From an uncultured Akkermansia sp. (GTDB lineage: Bacteria; Verrucomicrobiota; Verrucomicrobiia; Verrucomicrobiales; Akkermansiaceae), in contig CANQJI010000009.1 in assembly GCA_947624205.1 (NCBI GenBank), positions 1 to 46,534 on the forward strand: 46,534 nt of DNA, in the 5' to 3' direction. Under the pieces are notes generated by a model, which was given only the letters and a program-made list of their open reading frames with translations, made no database searches and was not told the origin of the DNA. The position numbers were made by a program, and so were the translations under genes. Positions 17,332 through 24,535 of this stretch are shown in pieces. The number at the start of each line of letters is the position of its first letter. Within the stretch, counting starts at the first letter, position 1.

Positions 17332-18579
17332 ATGAACGAACTCAAAGGAGCGTGTATTATCGGGCAATCCGGCGGACCCACGGCAGTGATCAATGCCAGC
17401 GTGCTGGGGGCGGTGCAGACGGCGCTTAATCTCCCGCAGATCACCCGCGTGCTGGGGGCGGCGAACGGGATTACCGGCGTACTGAACGGAAAGCTATACG
17501 ATTTGGGGATGGAGGATCCTGTTGAGCTTGAGTTGTTGAAGTTCACGCCGGCATCGGCGCTTGGCACCTGCCGCTACAAGATGAAGGATCCGGATGAAGA
17601 TCCCACGGATTATGAGAAAATTCTTGATACCTTCAAGAAGTTTGACGTGCGCTATTTCTTCTACAACGGCGGAAACGACTCCATGGACACCTGCAACAAA
17701 ATTTCTAAGTTCATGCAGAAGAGCGGTTACGAATGCCGCGTCATGGGGATCCCCAAGACCATTGACAATGATCTTTACGGCACGGATCACTGCCCCGGTT
17801 ACGCTTCCGCGGCTAAGTACATCGCCACGTCCTGCATGGAGGTGAAGCACGACGCCTGCTGCTACGACACCGGAATGGTCACCATCATCGAGGTGATGGG
17901 GCGTCATGCAGGCTGGCTCACGGCTGCGGCTGCTCTCGCGAGTTTTGCCGGCGCCGGTCCTGATCTCATCTACCTCCCCGAGGTCGATTTTGACATGAAC
18001 ACTTTCCTTGATGATGTCGAGCGCATTTACAAGGCCACCGGGAAGTGCCTCGTCGTCGCTTCCGAGGGCATTCACGACAAGGATGGCAAGTTCATATCTG
18101 AGGCTAAGACCAACGGTAATGACGGCTTTGGTCATGCTCAGCTCGGCGGACTTGCCAACAAGCTGGCCGAGGTGGTTCGGACTCGCGTGGACGCCAAAGT
18201 GCGGGCCATCGAACCTTCACTGCTGCAGCGCTGCGCCACGCATCTCGCCTCTACAACCGACGCGATGGAGGCATATCTCGCCGGCAAGACGGCGGTGACG
18301 GCGGCTGTGAATGGCGACACTGACAAGATGGTTGCTTTTGAGCGCAATAATCTTTACGGGCAGTACGTTTGCAACACGAAGCTTCTGCCGCTGGAGAGCG
18401 TGGCGAATTTCGAGCGAAAAGTACCGCGTGAGTGGATCAACGCCGCCGGCAACGGCATCGAAATGGCGTTCATCGACTACGCCCTGCCGCTTATTCAAGG
18501 GGAGACGGGCATGAAGACCGTGCAGGCTCTGCCGCGCTTCGCTCGCCTGCGCAAGGTGCTGGCTAAGCCCATAGCATAA
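17332..18579 (+). CDS. pfp: Pyrophosphate-fructose 6-phosphate 1-phosphotransferase
   Basis: A 415-aa phosphofructokinase. It has GQSGGPTAVINAS at the N-terminus, GGNDSMDT at 113-120, the catalytic loop PKTIDNDL at 141-148, and MGRHAGWL. Asp in GGND and Lys142 (PKTIDND, where ATP enzymes have PGTIDND) are the residues that set pyrophosphate as phosphoryl donor. It makes fructose 1,6-bisphosphate reversibly and saves ATP in glycolysis. It is transcribed alone, from its own promoter to the terminator at 18599-18634. Confidence 0.92.
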   Translation: MNELKGACIIGQSGGPTAVINASVLGAVQTALNLPQITRVLGAANGITGVLNGKLYDLGMEDPVELELLKFTPASALGTCRYKMKDPDEDPTDYEKILDTFKKFDVRYFFYNGGNDSMDTCNKISKFMQKSGYECRVMGIPKTIDNDLYGTDHCPGYASAAKYIATSCMEVKHDACCYDTGMVTIIEVMGRHAGWLTAAAALASFAGAGPDLIYLPEVDFDMNTFLDDVERIYKATGKCLVVASEGIHDKDGKFISEAKTNGNDGFGHAQLGGLANKLAEVVRTRVDAKVRAIEPSLLQRCATHLASTTDAMEAYLAGKTAVTAAVNGDTDKMVAFERNNLYGQYVCNTKLLPLESVANFERKVPREWINAAGNGIEMAFIDYALPLIQGETGMKTVQALPRFARLRKVLAKPIA

Positions 18580-18598
18580 GACGCATTTTCAACACGAG

Positions 18599-18634
18599 GG
18601 CGGGGAAAGCGGCATCGGCTCTCCCCGCCTTTTG
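18599..18634 (+). terminator. Rho-independent terminator after pfp
   Basis: The 12-base arms GGCGGGGAAAGC and GCTCTCCCCGCC pair with one mismatch. They are followed by TTTTGCTTTT. Confidence 0.75.
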
Positions 18635-18654
18635 CTTTTCTCTCTTTCTTCTCC

Positions 18655-20136
18655 ATGATCGGTCTCGCTGTTTTTCTCCTTTGTGTGCTGCTTCTGGTAG
18701 CGGGTTATGCTTTGTACGGACGACTTGCAGAGCGTGTGTACGGGGTTTCGCATGGTATGGTTATGCCGTGCGAGCAACGATCGGACGGGGTGGACTACGT
18801 GCGCATGCCCACGTGGCGCATTTTCCTCGTGCAGTTGCTGAATATCGCGGGGTTGGGACCGGTGTTCGGCGCTCTGGCGGGGTGTTTGTACGGTCCGGTG
18901 GCGCTGGTGTGGATTGTGGTGGGTTGCATTTTTGTGGGCGCTGTGCATGATTTTCTGGCGGCAGTGATGAGCGCTGAGCACGGAGGGGCGAATATGCCGT
19001 ATTTGGTGGGACATTACCTCGGCAGCTGGTCACGTCATGCGTTGCGGGTGGTGTGCGTGGGACTTCTGCTCATGGTGGGCGTTGTTTTTACGACGGGGCC
19101 TGCGGGGATGCTGCACGCGCTGGTGGATTCCGTTTCGGTGAATATCTGGTGTGTTGCGATTCTTATCTACTACCTCCTCGCCACGGTTTTGCCCATCAAT
19201 GTGATAATCGGTCGAATATATCCCATCTTCGGGGCTTTCTTCCTCTTCATGGTCGTCGGACTCGCTTTTGCTCTGCCGGTAAGTGATTTTCGTGTGTTGC
19301 CGGATACTGATTTTCTGTGCAATATCCACCCGCAGGGGCTTCCTGTCTGGCCCATGATCTTTGTGACAATTGCATGCGGCGCTGTTTCCGGTTTCCATGC
19401 CACGCAGAGTCCTATGATGGTGCGTTGCCTTGCGGATGCCCGCAACATGCGTCCCGTTTTCTACGGGGCTATGATTACCGAGGGGCTCGTGGCGCTCGTC
19501 TGGGCTGTGGTGGGCCTCAGCTTGCGCGAGATTCCTACGGAATATATGCTTGACGGCAAGTCTGTCGTGCCGCTGGTCGACGGTGCGCAGTCGCTTACAT
19601 TCGGACAGCTCAGTCTCATGAGCCCCGCCACGGCGGTGAATGCTGCATGCAGTATGCTGCTCGGACCGGTTGGCGCTGCGTTTGCTGTGTTGGGGGTTGT
19701 CGTGTTGCCCGTCACCAGCGGCGACACGGCCATGCGCAGTTGTCGATTGATCCTGGCGGAGGCTTTGCACTTACCGCAGCAGCACGCGATCGGGCGGCTG
19801 GCGTTGGCAGTGCCTCTCTTCGTCCTGGTCATTGTGATTTCACAGTTGGATTTTAGCGTTATCTGGCGCTATTTCGGATGGGCGAATCAGGTGCTTTCCT
19901 GTTTCACTCTCTGGAGTATTGCTGCCTGCCTGCGTTTGCGCGGACGTTTCCACTGGCTCGCCTCCCTACCGGCGGCTTTCATGACCGCTGTCTGTGCGGC
20001 CTACCTGTTGGAATCACCGGATTGCGGCGTGGTCCTACCCGCGGTAATGGGAAATATTATCGCTGCCGTTGTCGGTTTGGGGTGTACTACGCTTCTCCTC
20101 GTGTTTCGTCGCCCGAGCGAACAGGACAAATCGTGA
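18655..20136 (+). CDS. CstA-family transporter (carbon starvation / pyruvate-peptide type)
   Basis: A 493-aa polytopic membrane protein. The N-terminus follows CstA: VAGYALYGRLAERVYG, then DYVRMPTWRIFLVQLLNIAGLGPVFGALAGCLYGPVALVWIVVGCIFVGAVHDF, and later GFHATQSPMMVRCL and LPVTSGDTAMRSCRL. E. coli CstA and BtsT are longer (about 700 aa) and import peptides or pyruvate; this is one of the shorter CstA homologues. The substrate cannot be told from sequence. A perfect 14-bp hairpin lies 20 bases beyond the stop and may act as a transcript end, though it has no T-run. Confidence 0.85.
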   Translation: MIGLAVFLLCVLLLVAGYALYGRLAERVYGVSHGMVMPCEQRSDGVDYVRMPTWRIFLVQLLNIAGLGPVFGALAGCLYGPVALVWIVVGCIFVGAVHDFLAAVMSAEHGGANMPYLVGHYLGSWSRHALRVVCVGLLLMVGVVFTTGPAGMLHALVDSVSVNIWCVAILIYYLLATVLPINVIIGRIYPIFGAFFLFMVVGLAFALPVSDFRVLPDTDFLCNIHPQGLPVWPMIFVTIACGAVSGFHATQSPMMVRCLADARNMRPVFYGAMITEGLVALVWAVVGLSLREIPTEYMLDGKSVVPLVDGAQSLTFGQLSLMSPATAVNAACSMLLGPVGAAFAVLGVVVLPVTSGDTAMRSCRLILAEALHLPQQHAIGRLALAVPLFVLVIVISQLDFSVIWRYFGWANQVLSCFTLWSIAACLRLRGRFHWLASLPAAFMTAVCAAYLLESPDCGVVLPAVMGNIIAAVVGLGCTTLLLVFRRPSEQDKS

Positions 20137-20155
20137 CTGAAAAGGCAATTGCTGC

Positions 20156-20187
20156 GGGGCAAACGCATTAGAAAATGCGTTTGCCCC
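20156..20187. repeat. Solo terminal hairpin of the dispersed element
   Basis: GGGGCAAACGCATT (20156-20169) and AATGCGTTTGCCCC (20174-20187) form a perfect 14-bp stem with loop AGAA. This is the same hairpin that forms the left end of the complete dispersed elements, here without the rest of the element. No target duplication is visible. Confidence 0.8.
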
Positions 20188-20270
20188 GGTGATGAGCTGA
20201 GTTTGCTTGATAGAGCGGGTAGGGCAAAAATCTGCAAGTTATTCAACCATTCGCCGATGAAGGGGGGTCT

Positions 20271-20597
20271 ATGCTTGTGCATGACCCCTTTTTCTTTGAT
20301 ATGAAAAACAGGAACATCACACGATACACATACGAGAATACCGATTTTCAGGGATGGAGGGTGAGTATTCAGCGCTGCGGGCGCATCATCACTCGTTATT
20401 TTTCTGATTTGCAGTACGGATCTGAGGAGGAATCCTATCGTCACGCCGTGGATTATCGCGACGAGATTTTTGCGGAAATGGCTCGGCATCGCCACGACTT
20501 GCCGGAGTTCATGGACGCCGAGCTGGAACATCTGCAGGAACTACTGAGGCAGAAAGAGGTCGGCGCTACCGCGCCGGCTTTCCGGAGGCGGGCTTGA
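20271..20597 (+). CDS. Small AP2-like putative DNA-binding protein
   Basis: A protein of 108 aa. ATG 20271 has AGGGGGG three bases upstream; ATG 20301 is the alternative start and gives MKNRNITRY. The core GWRVSIQRCGRIITRYFSDLQYGSEEES followed by a helix (YRHAVDYRDEIFAEMARH) fits the three-strand plus helix pattern of AP2-type domains found in bacterial integrases and small regulators. The match is by eye only. The 3' end overlaps the convergent hypothetical gene by 32 bases. Confidence 0.6.
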   Translation: MLVHDPFFFDMKNRNITRYTYENTDFQGWRVSIQRCGRIITRYFSDLQYGSEEESYRHAVDYRDEIFAEMARHRHDLPEFMDAELEHLQELLRQKEVGATAPAFRRRA

Positions 20598-21042
20598 GTT
20601 GCACACGAAGGAGGCGTTGCAATTCTGCGCTGCCAAAGTATTTCTTCTGATGAAGGCGTTGTAGTTGCAGGAAGAGAAACTCGAGGGTGTTGATGAGAGG
20701 CTGCTTCAGATTCGGCGTGTTGTCGATATAGCGCCAAAGGACTTCCTCATCAATTCCCTTTCTTTGCGCTTTCATTCCCTCCAGTAGCTTCTTCAGTGGT
20801 TCGATTGCTTGCTGGCATGTTGCTGCATCACGTATGCCCGAGAGCAGGCGCACCTCGTCTTCCAATGCCTTTGCAAGTTGTTCGTAAGCTCGCTGAGTTT
20901 CCACCGTTGGCGGAGCAATTTCCTCCTTTTCCTCTCCATACGCCGCACCCCACTTCAGCATCATCTCCACCCCTGTGAGCAGGATGACACCCAGCAATAC
21001 CTCGCGCACTCTTCCGCGTATGCGCATTATAGAGTTTGCCAT
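20566..21042 (-). CDS. Hypothetical exported or membrane-anchored protein
   Basis: A protein of 158 aa, not recognised. It has one N-terminal hydrophobic segment (VREVLLGVILLTGVEMML) after a basic start, compatible with a signal anchor. The rest is helical and charged (EEKEEIAPPTVETQRAYEQLAKALEDEVRLLSG). It overlaps the convergent AP2-like gene at its 3' end and lies beside tRNA-Val. Confidence 0.6.
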   Translation of the reverse strand: MANSIMRIRGRVREVLLGVILLTGVEMMLKWGAAYGEEKEEIAPPTVETQRAYEQLAKALEDEVRLLSGIRDAATCQQAIEPLKKLLEGMKAQRKGIDEEVLWRYIDNTPNLKQPLINTLEFLFLQLQRLHQKKYFGSAELQRLLRVQLKPASGKPAR

Positions 21043-21064
21043 CTCATAAACCTATCTAATCCAT

Positions 21065-21136
21065 TACACGGGAAGGGATTCGAACCCCTGACCAACTGCG
21101 TGTAAAACAGCCGCTCTACCACTGAGCTACCCGTGC
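21065..21136 (-). tRNA. tRNA-Val (UAC anticodon)
   Basis: Cloverleaf of 72 nt on the minus strand. Acceptor GCACGGG pairs with CCCGTGT, the D arm is GCTC/GAGC, and the anticodon loop TTTACAC gives UAC. The T arm is AGGGG/CCCTT with TTCGAAT. The discriminator is A and the CCA end is not encoded. The anticodon stem has two G-U pairs. Confidence 0.92.
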
Positions 21137-21276
21137 GGATATTCGTCGTCGCCGATTCTAGCACAGGCAGAAGAAAAAGCAAGGAAAAACGTTCGATCGT
21201 GATCATTTATGGTGCATTTACCCCCACACCCGCGACGCTGAAAGCATCGCAGGAACCCTCCGAGTGAGGTGCGAAA

Positions 21277-21612
21277 TCACACCTGACGCCGGGCAGCTCT
21301 CTTTTCCTCAAGCATCACACGGCGGACGAGCTTTTCCATCGCTGCAGGTGTCGGCGTCACACCCCATCGCTCTGCGATTTGGCGTGTTTCCCGCGTACTG
21401 AATCTTACCGCATACGCCGACACAGAGCTGTAGCTCGGGTGTTTTTCGTCGTGGAGCAGTTCTTCGATGAGGATCAGTTTACGCGCAGGGATGGGAAAAT
21501 GCCCGCACAACCAATGATCAACCGTACCGCCGCTCACGCCGAGGCGATCAGCCAGGGTCGAGCGAGGAATCTTGAGTCTCTTGAGAGTTTGTGCTATTTC
21601 CTTGTAGTCCAT
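21277..21612 (-). CDS. Small helix-turn-helix regulator
   Basis: A protein of 111 aa from ATG 21612, with AGG seven bases upstream; the frame is open to 21642. The N-terminal HTH of XRE/lambda-repressor type is IAQTLKRLKIPRSTLADRLGVSGGTVDHWLCGHFPIPARKLILIE, with the recognition helix around SGGTVDHWL. A helical C-terminal part is basic at its end (EEKRAARRQV). Its target is unknown. It is transcribed in the same direction as murA but separated by about 260 bases of AT-rich DNA. Confidence 0.75.
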   Translation of the reverse strand: MDYKEIAQTLKRLKIPRSTLADRLGVSGGTVDHWLCGHFPIPARKLILIEELLHDEKHPSYSSVSAYAVRFSTRETRQIAERWGVTPTPAAMEKLVRRVMLEEKRAARRQV

Positions 21613-21871
21613 AACCAACCTACATGATGGAACACGGAACATGCTTCGTCAAGCAAAAAATAACAGAAGATTAACCATTTCGATTTCTTTCATAAAATTT
21701 TGATAGAAAAAACGATAGGTGCTTACCGCACGTTTTCTTGGGAGTACGGGGAAAAGATGGAATTGATTAAGCATCAAATTATCTTCGCATCAGGCATGTA
21801 ATTGCCCTATAACGAAAGCACGAATGATGGCAGAAAAGATAACCGAGCAAGCAAGAGCTGCATCAGGGAAG

Positions 21872-23149
21872 TCATTCCTCGTCCGGTACACGCCGTACAT
21901 GAGCCCCGAGACCGACCAATTTATCGTCGAGGAGTTCATAACCGCGATCAATATGGTAGAGACGATGAATTTCTGTATTGCCCTCTGCGGCAAGAGCGGC
22001 GAGAACCAGGGCGGCACTGGCGCGCAAATCACTAGCCATCACAGGAGCGCCGGAAAGTCGTTCGGTACCGGTGACAACAGCCGTACCGTTGTCCATCTTG
22101 ATATTAGCTCCCATACGTTTAAGCTCGGAGCAGTGCATAAAACGCTGAGGGAAGATGGTATCGCGCACCACACTGATGCCGGGAGTTACGGCAAAGAGAG
22201 CAGTCATCTGCGCTTGCATATCGGTAGGGAAGCCCGGGTACGGACTCGTTGAGATCTTTCCCCCGCGCGGATTCTTTCCCGGGGCAACGAAAACCGAGCA
22301 GCCATCCGGCGAAAATTCTACCCTGTGACCACACTCAACAAGCACATCGGCAACGGCCTGTACATGCTCACGGCAGATGCGGCGGATGGTGATACCTCGA
22401 CTGATGAGGGCGCCGGCGACCATAAACGTGCCGGTTTCGATGCGATCGGGAATCACAGTGTGCTCACATCCATGGAGGCGTTCAACCCCGTGGATGGTGA
22501 TAGTTCGCGAACCGGCACCTTCGATATGAGCCCCCATCGCGTTAAGGAAATTCGCGAGGTCTACCACCTCCGGTTCTCGTGCAGCGGATTCGATGACTGT
22601 TGTACCACGAGCCAGCACTGCAGCCATCATTAAATTATCTGTGCCGAGCACTGTGGGGCCATTATCACCGCGCATATCAACGGTTGCGCCGACGAGATCA
22701 TTTGGAGCCTCGATCACCATGTTGCCGCCCTTCACACGAACACGCGCGCCGAGAGCCTGAATGGCTCGCAGATGCAAATCCACCGGACGATCACCGATCA
22801 CGCAACCGCCGGGCAGAGGAAGAGTGCAACGCTTCATGCGCGCCATCATGGGGCCAAGGAGGCAGATGGAGGCGCGCATTTTGCGCACTTGTTCATAACT
22901 AGCACTGGAACTGATGCCGTCGGTTGAAGCAATGCGCACCGTGCCACTGCTGCGCTCAACAGATGCGCCAAGTTGGCTCAGGATTTGGAGCATATAGTTT
23001 GTATCAGAGACATCCGGTACACGCGAGATGCGCACGGGCTCGTCAGTGAGTAACGCAGCGGCGAGAATGGGAAGTGAGGCATTTTTCGATCCACTCACAT
23101 TTACAGAGCCTTCCAGAGGATGCCCCCCTTCTACAATCAATTTGTCCAT
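21872..23149 (-). CDS. murA: UDP-N-acetylglucosamine 1-carboxyvinyltransferase MurA
   Basis: A 425-aa EPSP-type enzyme catalysing the first committed step of peptidoglycan synthesis (enolpyruvyl transfer from PEP). It has GSKNASLPILAAALL with the catalytic Lys/Asn, and PLPGGCVIGDRPVDLHL with Cys116. Cys116 equals E. coli Cys115, the residue alkylated by fosfomycin, so a sensitive-type active site is predicted. FPTDMQAQMTAL and the C-terminal DRGYELLDDKL also match. It is the last gene of the run ileS-lspA-DUF1573-like-murA, with 12 bases to the preceding stop. Confidence 0.95.
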   Translation of the reverse strand: MDKLIVEGGHPLEGSVNVSGSKNASLPILAAALLTDEPVRISRVPDVSDTNYMLQILSQLGASVERSSGTVRIASTDGISSSASYEQVRKMRASICLLGPMMARMKRCTLPLPGGCVIGDRPVDLHLRAIQALGARVRVKGGNMVIEAPNDLVGATVDMRGDNGPTVLGTDNLMMAAVLARGTTVIESAAREPEVVDLANFLNAMGAHIEGAGSRTITIHGVERLHGCEHTVIPDRIETGTFMVAGALISRGITIRRICREHVQAVADVLVECGHRVEFSPDGCSVFVAPGKNPRGGKISTSPYPGFPTDMQAQMTALFAVTPGISVVRDTIFPQRFMHCSELKRMGANIKMDNGTAVVTGTERLSGAPVMASDLRASAALVLAALAAEGNTEIHRLYHIDRGYELLDDKLVGLGAHVRRVPDEE

Positions 23150-23161
23150 AGGTAAGGGATA

Positions 23162-23773
23162 TCAGGGTTGAACGGAGAGATAGATGATGAAGGCAGCATA
23201 GCGTGCATCCGTCGAATCTGTGCGAATGATAAGGCGGTTTAGCACACGCGCTTGCGTGGAGAGTGGCGCAATGCGCACGCTGTAGAGTTCGCCTGGGTGA
23301 TCCGTTTTGGTGGTATATCGGAAAGCATCGCCGGAGAGATCGGCGCTGATGATACGCTGCACAGGAGAACCTTTTGGAATGCGAATTTGAAGAACCTTTT
23401 CTTCCGCTGCTGCACCTATTTTCCAGATGATGGATTGAGCGCTGATTTCGATAGCCTGGGGCACTCGAATATCCATGGTCAGGCGGGTAGTGACGCCGTC
23501 TGCCGTAGTGGCCTCAATTTGCTTGCGAACACTGCGAGCGAAATTGTGTACATCCACAGTGGCGATGAGGCGCTTACCGGAATGACTTACTTTGGTGCAA
23601 TCACAGAGACTGCGAGAGCGCGTAATAGTATCATCTGCGGTGAAGACGACGATCGCCTCATTCTGTCCGTAGGAAAGTTGGACCACATGCGTGTTCTCAC
23701 GGAAAGCTGCCTGAGCCGGCAGTTGCGCGCTGACGATCGTGAGAAAGAACGAAAGGAAAGGAACAAAACGCAT
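23162..23773 (-). CDS. Exported DUF1573-like protein
   Basis: A protein of 203 aa from ATG 23773; the upstream open frame overlaps lspA. It has a Sec signal peptide (MRFVPFLSFFLTIVSAQLPAQA). A beta-rich, Ig-like fold follows, with a CxC pair (SRSLCDCTKVSHSGKRL) that matches the conserved Cys-x-Cys of DUF1573 proteins, and a second Ig-like half (VQRIISADLSGDAFRY). The function is unknown; proteins of this type are abundant in Bacteroidota and Verrucomicrobiota envelopes. It sits between lspA and murA, suggesting an envelope role. Confidence 0.7.
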   Translation of the reverse strand: MRFVPFLSFFLTIVSAQLPAQAAFRENTHVVQLSYGQNEAIVVFTADDTITRSRSLCDCTKVSHSGKRLIATVDVHNFARSVRKQIEATTADGVTTRLTMDIRVPQAIEISAQSIIWKIGAAAEEKVLQIRIPKGSPVQRIISADLSGDAFRYTTKTDHPGELYSVRIAPLSTQARVLNRLIIRTDSTDARYAAFIIYLSVQP

Positions 23774-23798
23774 TGCCGGGGGAAAGTTGAAATCCAGA

Positions 23799-24503
23799 TT
23801 AATTCTCAGATTCTTCTGTCCTGCAATCTTCCCCGTCATCGGATTCCGTGAGCTCCTCGGCGAGCTCGGTATCCGGTTCAAAAAAGAACGCAGAAATAAA
23901 GAAGAGTCCGGCGGCGATGCAGACGCAACTATCCGCTACATTGAAGGCAGGCCAGTGATAAACCGTCGGAAAAGCATCGGCAGGGATCTTTGGGATTATC
24001 GAATGGATAAACACGGCGAAATCCCCGGTCCAGGGGAACGAAAAATCCAGGAAGTCTATCACGCGACCGTTCATCACATTTTCCCAAAAGCTGAGATATT
24101 CGGCGCCGGCAAGATTAAACCCTTGCACGAGACGGTCTGTCATATTGCCGAGGACACCCGCCATCACAAAAACCCATGCAGCTTTCAGCAGGCGAGTGTT
24201 GAAGAACCCTTTTTTGTAAAGGAAAATGAGCAGCACAAGCGCCACCACCTGAATACCCAAAAACAGGTACGGCGCCCAAGTCGTAGCGTTACCAAGGCCA
24301 AAGGCGACACCGGTGTTGTGGATGTGGATGAGATCAAAGTTCAGAACTCCGTTGTCCTGCAACACCGGAAGGCGATCCATCACGGCTCCCGTCTGCGGGT
24401 GAGGCGGGATGAAATAAGTCACGATGTACCACTTGCTGACTTGATCGAGCGCATAGAGCAGAAGGATGGCGAAAGAAAGCCACAAAGTCGAATGCTTTTT
24501 CAT
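23799..24503 (-). CDS. lspA: Lipoprotein signal peptidase LspA
   Basis: A protein of 234 aa from ATG 24503 (MKKHSTLWLSFAILLLYALDQVSKW). The catalytic aspartates lie in GVLGNMTDRLVQG and FNVADSCVC, the family signatures. There are four transmembrane helices. It cleaves prolipoproteins after diacylglyceryl transfer. It is longer than E. coli LspA (164 aa). The extra residues include the loop GAVMDRLPVLQDNGVLNFDL, a region before the second Asp, and an acidic C-terminal tail. It follows ileS by 32 bases, the same neighbour relation as in many bacteria. Confidence 0.93.
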   Translation of the reverse strand: MKKHSTLWLSFAILLLYALDQVSKWYIVTYFIPPHPQTGAVMDRLPVLQDNGVLNFDLIHIHNTGVAFGLGNATTWAPYLFLGIQVVALVLLIFLYKKGFFNTRLLKAAWVFVMAGVLGNMTDRLVQGFNLAGAEYLSFWENVMNGRVIDFLDFSFPWTGDFAVFIHSIIPKIPADAFPTVYHWPAFNVADSCVCIAAGLFFISAFFFEPDTELAEELTESDDGEDCRTEESEN

Positions 24504-24535
24504 GGAGGAAGTGTGCTTGGTAAACGGCGATGAGA

